Counted from the stretch's first letter, positions 37,415 to 46,692 are shown. The stretch is DNA of 64,000 bases from Pandoraea terrigena (GCF_902459705.1 NZ_CABPRU010000003.1:1-64000), one strand, 5' to 3'. The notes: generated by a model not told the origin, from the sequence alone. Translations and numbers: made by a program.

Positions 37415-38617
37415 ATGGTTACTGTCGTCTCGATCCAGCCCCTCTTCCCGGAAGACCGAGTGCTTGACGGTTCGCTCGAACTGGCGGCCTCTCTGTCCGA
37501 GAGAGCCCGCGAGTTACAGGCCGATGGGAAAGGCCCGGTCGCTGACGCCCTTGTTCCGCTCCTTCGGAACATGAACTCCTACTACACGAACAAGATCGAG
37601 GGACAACACACCACTCCGGCAAAGATTCAGCAGGCTCTTGAGCAGCACTACTCGTTGGACACAGAGGAGCACAAGAAGCAGTTGATGGCCACGGCGCACA
37701 TTCACGCCGAGGAGCAGTTGGAAAAGCAATGGAAAGATGTATGCGCCAGCGAAATGTTCAACGCGGAGCGCGTGCGCACCATCCACCGGCTGTTCTTCGA
37801 AGCGCTGCCCGAAAATTTCCGACTTACGAACGAAGGCGACCTTATCCGACCTGGCGAATTCAGAGAGAAGGATGTCACCGTTGGCAAGCACATGGCGCCC
37901 CCCGTAGATCTCATACCCCAGCTAATGGAGGAATGGGAGAAGCGCTACTCCCGCATTAAGGCCTCTGAGTACCAACTGATAGCGACAGCTTGCTCACATC
38001 ATCGCCTCGCGTGGATCCACCCGTTCATCGACGGCAATGGTCGCGTCTGCCGCTTGCATTCTCATTTGACGCTACACGCATCTGGATTGACCGACGGCCT
38101 TTGGTCTCCATTACGCGGATTCGCTCGTACCCACGACGAGTACTACGCTCGCCTCGCCGCAGCGGACATGTCTCGACGCAACGACCTGGACGGAAGAGGC
38201 AACCTGTCGCAAGAAGAGCTAGTCAAGTTCATCAATTACTTCCTCAACTGCTGTCTGGATCAGGTCAACTTCATGTTGAAAATGATGGAGTTCGGCGGAT
38301 TCACGGCGCGGCTACGCGACCTGCTCTACTACCTCGACGCAAACCCTTGGCAGATAGGTTCCGACAAATCGGTTATCAGACCTGAGAAGTCGGCCCTAGC
38401 CCTCGAATTCATCGCTCGTACCCGACCGCTTTCGCGGGCGGAATTCGCACAGATTCTCGGAGAGAGCGATGCAACTGCGAGGCGCATTACCCGGAGCCTC
38501 TTGGATTTTGGGATTCTGCGTTCTGACTCACATCGGGATGATCTTGCCTTCGCTTTGCCGCTAAAGAGCTTGAGATTCTTGTTCCCGAAGCTTTGGCCCG
38601 AAGTGGATTCCGAGTAA
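37415..38617 (+). CDS. fic: Fic-family AMP-transferase
   Basis: A 400-residue protein. The Fic core motif HPFIDGNGRVCRL starts at His202, so AMP transfer to target hydroxyls should be possible. An N-terminal inhibitory helix motif TNKIEG (residues 58-63) marks it as a class II Fic, self-inhibited by a Glu. The C-terminal part is a winged-helix DNA-binding-like domain (LALEFIARTRPLSRAEFAQILGES in part, residues about 325-395). AAAGG precedes the ATG. Targets are unknown; in mobile elements Fic proteins act as toxins or regulators. Confidence 0.88.
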   Translation: MVTVVSIQPLFPEDRVLDGSLELAASLSERARELQADGKGPVADALVPLLRNMNSYYTNKIEGQHTTPAKIQQALEQHYSLDTEEHKKQLMATAHIHAEEQLEKQWKDVCASEMFNAERVRTIHRLFFEALPENFRLTNEGDLIRPGEFREKDVTVGKHMAPPVDLIPQLMEEWEKRYSRIKASEYQLIATACSHHRLAWIHPFIDGNGRVCRLHSHLTLHASGLTDGLWSPLRGFARTHDEYYARLAAADMSRRNDLDGRGNLSQEELVKFINYFLNCCLDQVNFMLKMMEFGGFTARLRDLLYYLDANPWQIGSDKSVIRPEKSALALEFIARTRPLSRAEFAQILGESDATARRITRSLLDFGILRSDSHRDDLAFALPLKSLRFLFPKLWPEVDSE

Positions 38618-38641
38618 ACACCGCCGTCATTCGATAGATTC

Positions 38642-38709
38642 CGTTCCCGTGCGGGAACGAAATACCGAAATTGCACCGCTTTAACGGCTTTCGTTCCCGA
38701 GCGGATACG
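38642..38709. repeat. Two palindromic sites after fic
   Basis: CGTTCCCGTGCGGGAACG (38642-38659) is a perfect palindrome around TG, and CGTTCCCGAGCGGATACG (38692-38709) is a near copy exactly 50 bases further on. They look like paired operator sites for a dimeric regulator. Confidence 0.5.
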
Positions 38710-38970
38710 AAACAGTGCCTTTAGATGCGGTTGAAGCAATCGCCGCGTACACATGAGTGGAGGCTCCGTTTCGTGCAACACATTGTTCAGACCTCCCCCG
38801 TCAACCGAGAAGAGTCCCGATTAGGACATTGGAATGTTCCGAATCGAAAAGAGTCACCTAGAATGGGACTCGGAACGCGTGGTGCCGATGTTGTCGTGCC
38901 GCTAATCTTGTCCCCGTCGCGCCCCAAACGCGACCGGGTTTTGCGACCCGAATGATGATCTCTCGGGCAC

Positions 38971-39155
38971 ACAGCCGCGACGCTTGCGGCTTTTGTGTGC
39001 GAGTACCATTGCGTTTCCTGCCTCAATGGGCGGGCCTGGATTGGGACACCTTCGGGTGTGCCGCCAATCCGAGTCATCAGCGGTTCGCAAACCTAGTCCA
39101 GTGCCCGCCCACCCCTGCGCAATGCAGCGGGTGGCGGGGCCCGCAAGTTGACTAG
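38971..39155. repeat. Cluster of large hairpins in the element
   Basis: ACACAGCCGC and GCGGCTTTTGTGT form a hairpin at 38971-39000. Further on, a GC-rich structure at 39103-39140 is enclosed by outer arms CTAGTC (39093) and GACTAG (39150), giving a possible stem of some 60 bases. No gene covers the region. Such structures are typical of single-strand or double-strand replication origins and packaging sites, but the role is not shown. Confidence 0.5.
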
Positions 39156-39169
39156 AACGAGGCACTCGC

Positions 39170-39391
39170 ATGACTTCCTATTTCCCCGCAGGTCCCTTAG
39201 TCCACGCTTCCGTGGATAGACTCAACACCCTCTCAGAACGCATCCTCGCCCTCGCGATGTGCTCGACCACAGACGCGGGCAAAGAAATCCCTCACAGATT
39301 TCTACTCGCGATCTTCGAAGAACTCGGCGAAATGGCCGGGGAACTTGTCAGCGAATGCCATAGGCTGAAAACCAGCCTTCCGGCGGCATAG
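39170..39391 (+). CDS. Small hypothetical protein of the element
   Basis: A 73-residue protein starting MTSYFPAGPLVHASVDRLN, mostly helical, with GAGG eight bases before the ATG. It starts 15 bases after the large hairpin. No family recognised. It might be part of the replication module further on. Confidence 0.55.
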   Translation: MTSYFPAGPLVHASVDRLNTLSERILALAMCSTTDAGKEIPHRFLLAIFEELGEMAGELVSECHRLKTSLPAA

Positions 39392-40335
39392 CCTCAACCT
39401 CAGCGTCTAACTCTGCCTCCGGCATGGCCCCCCGCATGTTTCGGCTGTTCTCATAGCATCGCGCTGCGCACTACGCGGCTCGCTGCTTCAATCTCAAGCC
39501 ACGCCATTCGCCATGCAAGCCACCATCTTCCCCATTGCCGCGCCAATCGGAATTCCCCCATATACGCTGATTTCGCGCGCTGCTTTAATACCCAGACATT
39601 CCCGCCGCGTATACATGCGCGGCCTACGTTTGTACTGTTGTATTCAGTGCATGGAAACACGGGCTCGCACTGGCCCATATTATTTCCGGCGGCAAATGCC
39701 GGATTTACATCGGCGCTCAGATGCGTACGCTGGGGCAGTTTTACGAGAGCTCGGCCAATCCCTAATGCGGGCAGTAACCTTCGTCGTGCTGCGGCCATCA
39801 TCCAAAAAATTTCCTATCTCACCCGGCAGGTAACACAGTCGTAACCCAACCTCACCGTTGGTTCGTGCATTGACGTTTTTACTTCCGCTAACAGGTCGTC
39901 TTTCAGGACGTCTAGCGTCGGGAGTGTCAGCGCCGTACCCGGAGAGAGGGTTGCGTGTGCGTGCCTGCGGAGTCCGGGCGGTTATCGCGCTGCTCAGCGC
40001 GGCTCGCGTGACCGAGCAGCGGGTCTCACCTCGTGCGCTCGCCACAACCTCATACCTATGCATTCCGGCTTTCATGCCGAACCTTTCTGCGTTCGATGCA
40101 GCGATATCGCTTGTCTTGAACGTGAAGGGTTACGGAAAAAAGTTGGGAAGCGCTGCGAGCGCCCGCCGCCCGCAGGGGCGAGGACGGCGGGCGCGCGAAG
40201 CGCGCCCTTAGACTTGTATCAATAACACTTAACGTACAAGTCATCGGAATCGCCGGCCAGATCAGGCACGACAAGAACACTTACCCCCGAGCACTCGATG
40301 CAAGGGCACCCTGATCAGAGAGATAGAGGTTTGCG
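39392..40335. other. Long region before rep, possible origin
   Basis: About 940 bases without a supported gene. Toward its right end a 10-bp GC stem GCGCCCGCCG/CGGCGGGCGC lies at about 40158-40194, followed by an 8-bp inverted repeat GACTTGTA/TACAAGTC at 40211-40218 and 40235-40242. These lie directly above the rolling-circle rep gene and could be its origin or operator. Frames on both strands lack ribosome sites. Confidence 0.45.
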
Positions 40336-41136
40336 ATGAATGACACCAACGTATTGGACTACTCCCCCTTCCGCCGTGAATGGATCGTCCGCCGACGCGT
40401 ATTTGAGGACGGTCAAGTGGAAGCCTCTGCGATCCGTTTTGACCGGTACATGAAGGCTCAGGATCTTCATCTCATGCCCAGGGCAAAGCGTGGCGAGTCG
40501 AAGGACGAGGAGAAGAGCATGCTGAGTGCCGCGAAGCGCGCAAGGCAACAAGTTCGACTGCGCTGCAAAGCGATTGGCGCTGACCGCATGATCACGCTTA
40601 CGTACCGGGAAAACGTGCTCGACAAAGAGAAAATCAAGCGCGATTTCGACTCGCTGCGACGCCTCTTAGGTCGAGTCCAGAACTTTCAATACGTCGCTGT
40701 CCCTGAGCGGCAGAAGCGAGGCGCGTGGCATCTGCACATCGCTGTGAAAGGGCGGCAGAACTATCGCGTCCTGCGGGCGCTGTGGCTCCGCGTTGTCGGC
40801 GAGGGCAACGGCAACATCGACGTACGCAACCCAAATCGCGAGGTTGGCCTTCGTCACAAGATCGCGTCCTACATCGGGAAATACATCGTCAAGAATTTCG
40901 ATGAGCACAAGCGCAATGAAAAGCGGTACTGGGCAAGTCGGGGGATCAAGGTTCCGGAAGCGGAGACCGTTGTTCATTTTCTCCACGACGAGGCTGGCGA
41001 TGCCATCGTGGCCGCGTACAACTCCGCCACCGACACCGGTGTATCGCTCGAAGGCCACCAGTATTACTGGAATGAGGACGCGGGATATTTCTGGCTGGCG
41101 ACGCGAGAGCGACGCGACACCGACGGCAAAGCGTAA
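40336..41136 (+). CDS. Rolling-circle replication initiator (HUH endonuclease)
   Basis: A 266-residue Rep protein. Motif 1 is MITLTYRE, motif 2 is WHLHIAVKG with metal-binding His132 and His134, and motif 3 is SYIGKYIVK with catalytic Tyr179 (or Tyr183) spaced to Lys. This is the layout of G2P/ORF2-type Rep proteins from small phages and plasmids, which nick one strand at the origin. It is first in a tight operon with the DUF4224-like and PrtN-like genes. Its presence means the element may replicate after excision. Confidence 0.85.
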   Translation: MNDTNVLDYSPFRREWIVRRRVFEDGQVEASAIRFDRYMKAQDLHLMPRAKRGESKDEEKSMLSAAKRARQQVRLRCKAIGADRMITLTYRENVLDKEKIKRDFDSLRRLLGRVQNFQYVAVPERQKRGAWHLHIAVKGRQNYRVLRALWLRVVGEGNGNIDVRNPNREVGLRHKIASYIGKYIVKNFDEHKRNEKRYWASRGIKVPEAETVVHFLHDEAGDAIVAAYNSATDTGVSLEGHQYYWNEDAGYFWLATRERRDTDGKA

Positions 41137-41148
41137 GGAGGTGCATCG

Positions 41149-41286
41149 ATGAGAAATCTGACCTCGATGTTTCTTGAACCAGATGAACTAGTGACGCTGA
41201 CCGGACGCACCCAGAACCGCGCTCAGACGCGTGCGTTGCGCATGCGACAAGTACTGCCAGTGAATCAGACGGTGACCGCCCCATGA
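41149..41286 (+). CDS. DUF4224-like small protein
   Basis: A 45-residue protein from ATG 41149, with AAGGAGG before it. MFLEPDELVTLTGRTQNRAQTR and the following ALRMRQVLPVNQ fit the DUF4224 pattern, in which a short helical unit resembles an excisionase-type or HTH DNA-binding motif. It is slightly truncated at the C-terminus. It overlaps the PrtN-like start by four bases (ATGA). Confidence 0.7.
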   Translation: MRNLTSMFLEPDELVTLTGRTQNRAQTRALRMRQVLPVNQTVTAP

Positions 41287-41543
41287 ACACAACATTTCTG
41301 CTTTTGGCTCAGTATGGTGCGACGGCTGTAGTTCCTATTGATGCAGTTTGCCGCGACTATTTCACCCACCTTACCCCCGAGAAGCTGCTCAGGAAAATTG
41401 GTTCCGGCGATGTTGCCCTTCCGCTGGTTCGAATGGAGGGATCACAGAAAACCGCCAAGGGAGTTCACGTTGAGGACCTCGCCGCTTACATTGATCGTCG
41501 GCGGTCTGCGGCGGTGAAAGAATGCGCACAACTGTGTGGCTGA
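41283..41543 (+). CDS. PrtN-like (pyocin activator) transcription factor
   Basis: An 86-residue protein: MNTTFLLLAQYGATAVVPIDAVCRDYF, HLTPEKLLRKIGSGDVALP and the late AKGVHVEDLAAYIDRRR match the PrtN family of small DNA-binding activators. PrtN switches on pyocin genes in Pseudomonas; in islands it likely controls element genes. It ends the rep operon, 170 bases before the right end of the element. Confidence 0.85.
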   Translation: MNTTFLLLAQYGATAVVPIDAVCRDYFTHLTPEKLLRKIGSGDVALPLVRMEGSQKTAKGVHVEDLAAYIDRRRSAAVKECAQLCG

Positions 41544-41712
41544 GCTGAACGCGATGCCCCTTTCGTCCGGGGGGCATCGTTGCAAAGATATTGCGTCTAG
41601 GGATCCAATGCAGCTAGTGTCGCGCCCGAATTGCGCAAGCAAAGTGCTACATCCATGCTACACCGAACACCGCCCTGCCCCAAAACGCCCAAACGACGGG
41701 CGTTCTACGCCT

Positions 41713-41769
41713 TTAAGCCGTCCAATCCATCATCGGCGCGACGCTGACGCGGCGGGCAGGCAGGTTCAT
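41713..41769 (-). pseudogene. Displaced native 5' end of dusA
   Basis: On the minus strand from the ATG at 41769, codons 1-17 encode M-N-L-P-A-R-R-V-S-V-A-P-M-M-D-W-T, identical to dusA apart from Ala at position 5, and then a stop at 41713. GAGGAA lies before the ATG. It is the original start of dusA, cut off by the element. Confidence 0.9.
41718..41756 (-). repeat. Right attachment repeat of the dusA element
   Basis: Perfect 39-base copy of 28682-28720. It marks the right boundary of the element. Confidence 0.93.
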
Positions 41770-41983
41770 GCAAATTCCTCAGATACGGCAAACGACGCCC
41801 CGCCCCGGCAAGACGACGTCTCTTGAAACGCAAAACACGAAGTATACGTCATGCCCCCGTCAGACGCCGGGGCGAGCGCCCCACGGCGCTCCCTCGGGGG
41901 CCTCCCCCCCACACGTCGACGCCCCAGGAGTACACTTTCGCCTTCCCATAGCTCACACCAACGCCGCACAAGGAGACGCCAGC

Positions 41984-42868
41984 ATGGCACCGAAGGACCT
42001 GTTACGGGCACTGATCGTCGTACTCGCCTGGGGCGTGAACTTCGTCGTCATCAAGGTCGGACTGCACGGCGTGCCACCCATGCTGCTGGGCGCACTCCGG
42101 TTTCTGCTCGCCGCTTTCCCAGCGATCTTTTTTGTCAAACGCCCGCAAGTGCCGTGGCGCTGGCTGATCGCTTACGGCGCGACGATCTCGTTCGGGCAAT
42201 TCGCGCTCTTGTTTACCGCGATGTACGTCGGCATGCCCGCCGGCCTCGCGTCGCTCGTGCTTCAGGCCCAGGCGTTCTTCACACTGGGACTCGCGGTGCT
42301 GTGCCTGGGCGAACGCTTCCGTGCACAGAACGTCGCCGGCCTGCTGATCGCGGCGGCGGGTCTCGCTGTCATCGGCATGCAAGGCGACGGCGCCATGACG
42401 CTGCTCGGCTTCGCACTCACCCTCTGCGCCTCGCTTGCCTGGGCGACGGGAAACATCGTCACCAAGAAGATCGGCAACGTCGATCTCGTTGGCCTCGTCG
42501 TCTGGGCAAGCCTGATTCCGCCGATTCCGTTCGCGCTGCTGTCGTATTGGTTTGAGGGCCCGCGGCAAATCGCGAATTCGCTTACGCATCTCTCAGCGGC
42601 GTCGATCTTCGCCGTCGCATATTTGTCATTCGTCGCGACGCTTGTCGGCTATTCCCTGTGGGGCCGCCTCATGACGCGCTATCCGGCCAGTCAGGTCGCC
42701 CCTTTCTCGCTGCTCGTGCCGATCATCGGGCTTGCGTCGGCGGCACTGCTACTCGACGAGCAACTCGCCGCGCCACAGATCGCGGGCGCGGTACTCGTCA
42801 TGTCGGGCCTTGTGGTGAACGTGTTCGGCGCGAAGCTCAAGCAGCGCCTGTTGCCGACTTCGCAATGA
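41984..42868 (+). CDS. EamA-family transporter
   Basis: A 294-residue inner-membrane protein with ten hydrophobic helices in two EamA repeats (first ends around residue 140, second starts around 150). AAGGAGA precedes the ATG. Substrates of this drug/metabolite superfamily are often amino acids or related compounds; this one is unassigned. It lies just outside the dusA element, followed by a bidirectional terminator. Confidence 0.88.
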   Translation: MAPKDLLRALIVVLAWGVNFVVIKVGLHGVPPMLLGALRFLLAAFPAIFFVKRPQVPWRWLIAYGATISFGQFALLFTAMYVGMPAGLASLVLQAQAFFTLGLAVLCLGERFRAQNVAGLLIAAAGLAVIGMQGDGAMTLLGFALTLCASLAWATGNIVTKKIGNVDLVGLVVWASLIPPIPFALLSYWFEGPRQIANSLTHLSAASIFAVAYLSFVATLVGYSLWGRLMTRYPASQVAPFSLLVPIIGLASAALLLDEQLAAPQIAGAVLVMSGLVVNVFGAKLKQRLLPTSQ

Positions 42869-42949
42869 CCCTTCTCCAGTGTTGCGCTGGCTCGACATGA
42901 CGCGCGCACATCGCAGATGATGTGCAAGCAAACCCCGGCCAAAACGCAA

Positions 42950-42980
42950 AAAGCCTGATTTCGTGAAGAAATCAGGCTTT
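42950..42980. terminator. Bidirectional terminator
   Basis: A perfect 13-bp stem AAAGCCTGATTTC (42950-42962) with its complement (42968-42980), flanked by A and T runs. It lies between the EamA gene and the minus-strand initiator tRNA. Confidence 0.85.
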
Positions 42981-42986
42981 CGAATT

Positions 42987-43063
42987 TGGTTGCGGGGACA
43001 GGATTTGAACCTGTGACCTTCGGGTTATGAGCCCGACGAGCTGCCAGACTGCTCCACCCCGCG
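42987..43063 (-). tRNA. Initiator tRNA-fMet (anticodon CAT)
   Basis: A 77-nt tRNA with anticodon loop CTCATAA flanked by three G-C pairs (GGG/CCC), an unpaired C1-A72 end and encoded CCA. These are the hallmarks of initiator tRNA. Confidence 0.95.
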
Positions 43064-43245
43064 TCTGAAGAATTGAATTATATGACAACTGCCACCGCAG
43101 TGCAACATAACCCGTCGATTATTTTTTTACGCGATGCGCAACGGCCAACGCCAATCCACCTCGTCGGGCACCAACCGGGGATATCCCGGCCCACCGAGCG
43201 CGTCGCAGCACAGCGTGCGTTGCCGATGATACACTCGCAGCAACC

Positions 43246-43881
43246 ATGAACCGACGTCCTCCCATCCAATTCTGTTCCGCCTGCGGCAACTCGGTCGAGT
43301 TGCGCGTTCCGCCCGGTGATAACCGCGAGCGGCACGTGTGCACGCATTGCGGCACCATTCACTACGAGAACCCGCGCAACGTGCTCGGCACGGTGCCCGT
43401 CTGGGGCGACCAGGTGCTGCTTTGCAAGCGTGCGATCGAACCGCGCCTCGGCTACTGGACACTGCCCGCCGGTTTCATGGAAATCGGCGAGACGACGGCG
43501 CAGGCCGCCGCACGCGAGACGCTGGAAGAAGCCGGCGCGAACGTCGATGTCGGCGCCCTGTTCTCGCTGCTCAACGTGCCGCATGTGAATCAAGTCCACA
43601 TCTTCTATCTGGCGCAGATGCGCGAGCCGCAGTTTGCCGCCGGCGAAGAGAGCCTGGAAGTCGCCCTGTTCTCGGAACATGAGATTCCCTGGGATGACAT
43701 CGCCTTCCCGACGGTGGCCAAGACGCTGCGCTTCTTTTTCGAAGACCGTCGCGCAGGCATCTTCGGCGTGCACCTCGAGGCCTCGCAAAACGGGGCGGTC
43801 GTCTCCGGCGTGCCGGTGCCGTCGCTGCCGGTCTATACGGCGCACACCGAGGACATCCTCACGCCGATGCTGCGTGTCTGA
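43246..43881 (+). CDS. NUDIX hydrolase with zinc ribbon (NudC-like)
   Basis: A 211-residue protein. A four-Cys ribbon (CSACG..CTHCG, residues about 10-36) is followed by a NUDIX domain with box [22 protein letters not shown], written here in part: G-x5-E-x7-REUxEExG. Such proteins hydrolyse NAD-type or nucleoside diphosphate substrates. It precedes aat and bpt by about 60 bases and may be in the same operon. Confidence 0.85.
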   Translation: MNRRPPIQFCSACGNSVELRVPPGDNRERHVCTHCGTIHYENPRNVLGTVPVWGDQVLLCKRAIEPRLGYWTLPAGFMEIGETTAQAAARETLEEAGANVDVGALFSLLNVPHVNQVHIFYLAQMREPQFAAGEESLEVALFSEHEIPWDDIAFPTVAKTLRFFFEDRRAGIFGVHLEASQNGAVVSGVPVPSLPVYTAHTEDILTPMLRV

Positions 43882-43940
43882 GCGCGACGCCATGGCGCAT
43901 CGCACGACGTCGCCCGACGCGCCGGACCGCTAGCGTCGTC

Positions 43941-44705
43941 ATGGTCGTCTGGCTCGAAGCAAACGATCCCTTTCCCCCGATCGACGAAGCGCTCGGCGCT
44001 TCGAGCGAGGCACCGGGCTTGTTGGCGGCCGGACTCGACCTCTCCGCGCACCGTCTGCTTGCCGCCTACCGGCAAGGCATTTTTCCGTGGTACTCGCAGG
44101 GCCAGCCCGTCCTCTGGTGGAGCCCGGACCCGCGCATGGTGCTGCGCCCGGAGAATTTCATCGTCAGCCACAACTTCCGCAAGTTGCTTCGCCGCGTGCT
44201 GCGCGACGACGCATGGGAGATCCGCCTCGACGCCGACTTCGGTGCCGTCATGCAAGCCTGCGCGCAAGCGCCGCGACGCGGCCAGGACGGCACCTGGATT
44301 ACACCTGCGATCATCGCCGCCTACCGCGCGCTGCACGACGCCGGGCTGGCGCATAGCGTGGAAGCCTTCTATCAAGGCGAGCGCGTCGGCGGCCTTTACG
44401 GCGTGGCGCTCGGACGCATGTTCTTCGGCGAATCGATGTTCGCCCGCCGCACCGACGCGTCGAAAATCGCCCTTGCCGCACTCGTCGCGTTTGCACGCGC
44501 GCACGCAATAGAGGTGATAGACTGCCAGCAAAGCACCGCCCATCTGGCGTCGCTCGGCGGCGGCGAAATTCCCCGCCAGGCATTTCTGGCGCATGTGCAG
44601 AAGGCGGTCATCGCGCCCGCACCGGTCTGGCGCCTGGACAAGCAGATGCTGGGCGCACTGGCCTACGGTAACGCAGCAGACAAGGCTCACGAGGTTTCCC
44701 GGTGA
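43941..44705 (+). CDS. aat: Leucyl/phenylalanyl-tRNA-protein transferase
   Basis: A 254-residue enzyme that adds Leu or Phe to proteins with N-terminal Lys or Arg, marking them for ClpAP (N-end rule). The signature [10 protein letters not shown] and WWSPDPR, plus GLYGVALG and FGESMF, are intact. The ATG at 43941 gives the family start [13 protein letters not shown]. Its stop overlaps the bpt start (GTGA). Confidence 0.95.
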   Translation: MVVWLEANDPFPPIDEALGASSEAPGLLAAGLDLSAHRLLAAYRQGIFPWYSQGQPVLWWSPDPRMVLRPENFIVSHNFRKLLRRVLRDDAWEIRLDADFGAVMQACAQAPRRGQDGTWITPAIIAAYRALHDAGLAHSVEAFYQGERVGGLYGVALGRMFFGESMFARRTDASKIALAALVAFARAHAIEVIDCQQSTAHLASLGGGEIPRQAFLAHVQKAVIAPAPVWRLDKQMLGALAYGNAADKAHEVSR

Positions 44706-45478
44706 CCCATCCGAATGAACTGCCGCTCTCCCCGCTGTCCGCCCTTCAGTTCTACGCAACGGCGCCCTACCCCTGCAGCTACCTCGACAATCACACGGCA
44801 CGCTCGCAGGTCGCCACGCCCAGCCACCTGATCAACTCGGACGTCTACAGCGAACTCGTACGCACCGGGTTTCGCCGTAGCGGCGTGTTCACGTACCGCC
44901 CATACTGCGACGGCTGCCGGGCCTGCGTGCCCGTGCGCGTGCCGATCGCGCGCTTCACCGCGAGCCGCACGCAACGACGCATCTGGCGACGTCACGCCGG
45001 CCTCGCCGTCAATGTCTCCGGATTGCATTACACGGAAGAACATTACCAGCTCTACATGCGCTATCAGTCGCAGCGCCACGCGGGCGGCGGCATGGATCAC
45101 GACAGCCGCGAGCAGTACGAGCAATTCCTGCTGCAAAGCCGCGTGAACTCGCGCCTGGTGGAATTTCGCGAGCCGCCCGGCCACCAGGGCGCAGGCACGC
45201 TGCGCATGATCAGCATGGTCGACATCCTCAGCGACGGCCTGTCGTCGGTCTACACGTTCTTCGAGCCCGATGTCGAAGGCGCGTCGTACGGCACGTACAA
45301 CATCCTTTGGCAGATCGAGCAGGCGCGGGCGCTCGGACTGCCACACGTCTATCTCGGTTACTGGATCCAAGCGAGCCGCAAGATGGTCTACAAGGCGAAC
45401 TTCCGGCCGTTGCAGGGCTTGCTCGAGGGCCAGTGGCAAGACATGCCGGAAGCCATGCTCGACGCCGCAGGCGCGTAA
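44702..45478 (+). CDS. bpt: Aspartate/glutamate leucyltransferase
   Basis: A 258-residue enzyme that transfers Leu to proteins with N-terminal Asp or Glu. The cluster [11 protein letters not shown] and the conserved [13 protein letters not shown] and the later SVYTFFEPD and LGYWI regions are present. It starts at GTG 44702, coupled by four bases to aat, the standard Proteobacterial order. Confidence 0.93.
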   Translation: MTHPNELPLSPLSALQFYATAPYPCSYLDNHTARSQVATPSHLINSDVYSELVRTGFRRSGVFTYRPYCDGCRACVPVRVPIARFTASRTQRRIWRRHAGLAVNVSGLHYTEEHYQLYMRYQSQRHAGGGMDHDSREQYEQFLLQSRVNSRLVEFREPPGHQGAGTLRMISMVDILSDGLSSVYTFFEPDVEGASYGTYNILWQIEQARALGLPHVYLGYWIQASRKMVYKANFRPLQGLLEGQWQDMPEAMLDAAGA

Positions 45479-45663
45479 CCCCGGCACGGTCGTCGAGCGT
45501 GCCGTCGGCCGTGCAATGCGCCGCGCGGCCACACGTGCGCATCGCGCTCATTCCTGCGCCGGCACACAGCCAATCAGGAGTACGCAGAGCGTAGAAAAAG
45601 GCGCGCTCGACGACCGGGATACCGGTAAAATGGCGACTTCCCGATTCTGCCGAACCCGACATC

Positions 45664-46692
45664 GTGCTTGCGCCCCTCTATCCCCTGGCCCGTCGCGCCC
45701 TGTTCTGTCTTGATGCCGAACAAGCCCACCACTTGACGCTGGCCACGCTGCGCAGTGCTGCCTCGCTCGGCCTGGCCGGTCTCATCGGTCAGACGCTGCC
45801 GGAAGATCCGCGCACGGTCATGGGCATCCGCTTCCCGAATCCCGTAGGCCTCGCCGCCGGACTCGACAAGGACGGTAGCTGCATCGACGGCCTCGCCGCG
45901 CTCGGCTTCGGCTTCGTGGAAGTCGGCACGGTCACGCCACGCCCGCAGCCGGGCAATCCCAAGCCACGCATCTTCCGCCTGCCGCAGGCCGAAGCGATCA
46001 TCAACCGCATGGGCTTCAACAACGGTGGGGTCGAGCAATTCCTTCAGAACGTGCAGTCGGCGCGCTACAAGGGACCGCTCGGCCTGAACATCGGCAAGAA
46101 TGCCGACACGCCGATCGAGCGCGCGGTCGACGACTATCTCATCTGCCTCGAGAAGGTGTATCCGTACGCTACCTACGTGACGGTCAACATCTCGTCGCCC
46201 AACACGAAGAACCTGCGCCAGTTGCAAGGTGGCGATGAACTGGACGCCCTGCTCGGCAAGCTCAAGGACAAGCAACGCGCGCTGTCCGATCGCCACGGCA
46301 AATACGTGCCCATCGCGCTCAAGATTGCCCCGGATCTCGACGACGAACAGATCAAGGTCATCGCCGGCACGCTCACGCGTCACGGCTTCGACGGCGTGAT
46401 CGCCACCAACACGACGCTCTCGCGCGAAGCGGTGGCGGGCCTGCCGTTCGCCAACGAAACGGGGGGGTTGTCGGGACGACCCGTGTTCGAAGCCTCGAAT
46501 CGCGTGATTCGCGCACTGGCCGCCGAGCTGGGTGGTGCACTGCCGATCATCGGTGTGGGCGGCATCCTGTCGGGCGCCGACGCGCAGGCCAAGCTCGATG
46601 CCGGTGCCAGCCTGGTACAAATCTACAGCGGGCTGATTTACCGCGGACCCGAGCTGGTGCGAGAATGCGTGCAAGCGCTGCGTATGGCCTGA
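45664..46692 (+). CDS. pyrD: Dihydroorotate dehydrogenase (quinone), class 2
   Basis: A 342-residue FMN enzyme of the inner membrane in pyrimidine synthesis. The N-terminal quinone helix ([10 protein letters not shown]), [19 protein letters not shown], catalytic NISSPNT and GVGGI loops are present. The start GTG at 45664 gives the family length; no strong ribosome site. Followed by an ABC transporter. Confidence 0.95.
   Translation: MLAPLYPLARRALFCLDAEQAHHLTLATLRSAASLGLAGLIGQTLPEDPRTVMGIRFPNPVGLAAGLDKDGSCIDGLAALGFGFVEVGTVTPRPQPGNPKPRIFRLPQAEAIINRMGFNNGGVEQFLQNVQSARYKGPLGLNIGKNADTPIERAVDDYLICLEKVYPYATYVTVNISSPNTKNLRQLQGGDELDALLGKLKDKQRALSDRHGKYVPIALKIAPDLDDEQIKVIAGTLTRHGFDGVIATNTTLSREAVAGLPFANETGGLSGRPVFEASNRVIRALAAELGGALPIIGVGGILSGADAQAKLDAGASLVQIYSGLIYRGPELVRECVQALRMA

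Larger units (their letters stand above)
28682..41756. mobile_element. 13-kb genomic island integrated in dusA
   Basis: Perfect 39-bp direct repeats (28682-28720 and 41718-41756) derived from the dusA 5' end bound the region. The left end carries a dusA-adjacent tyrosine integrase; the right end carries a rolling-circle Rep, DUF4224-like and PrtN-like genes. The DNA is visibly more AT-rich than the flanks. Cargo is a set of uncharacterised or defence-like genes. No conjugation or capsid genes are seen, so it is best described as an integrative element that may need a helper. Confidence 0.9.

Noticed and set aside
38642-38709. Possible CRISPR or IS end
   Set aside because: Only two copies with no spacer pattern and no transposase nearby.
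39451-40211. Minus-strand and plus-strand frames of about 116 and 117 codons before rep
   Set aside because: No ribosome sites or motifs, and one is Arg/Gly-rich over GC hairpins; I kept the region as a possible origin instead.
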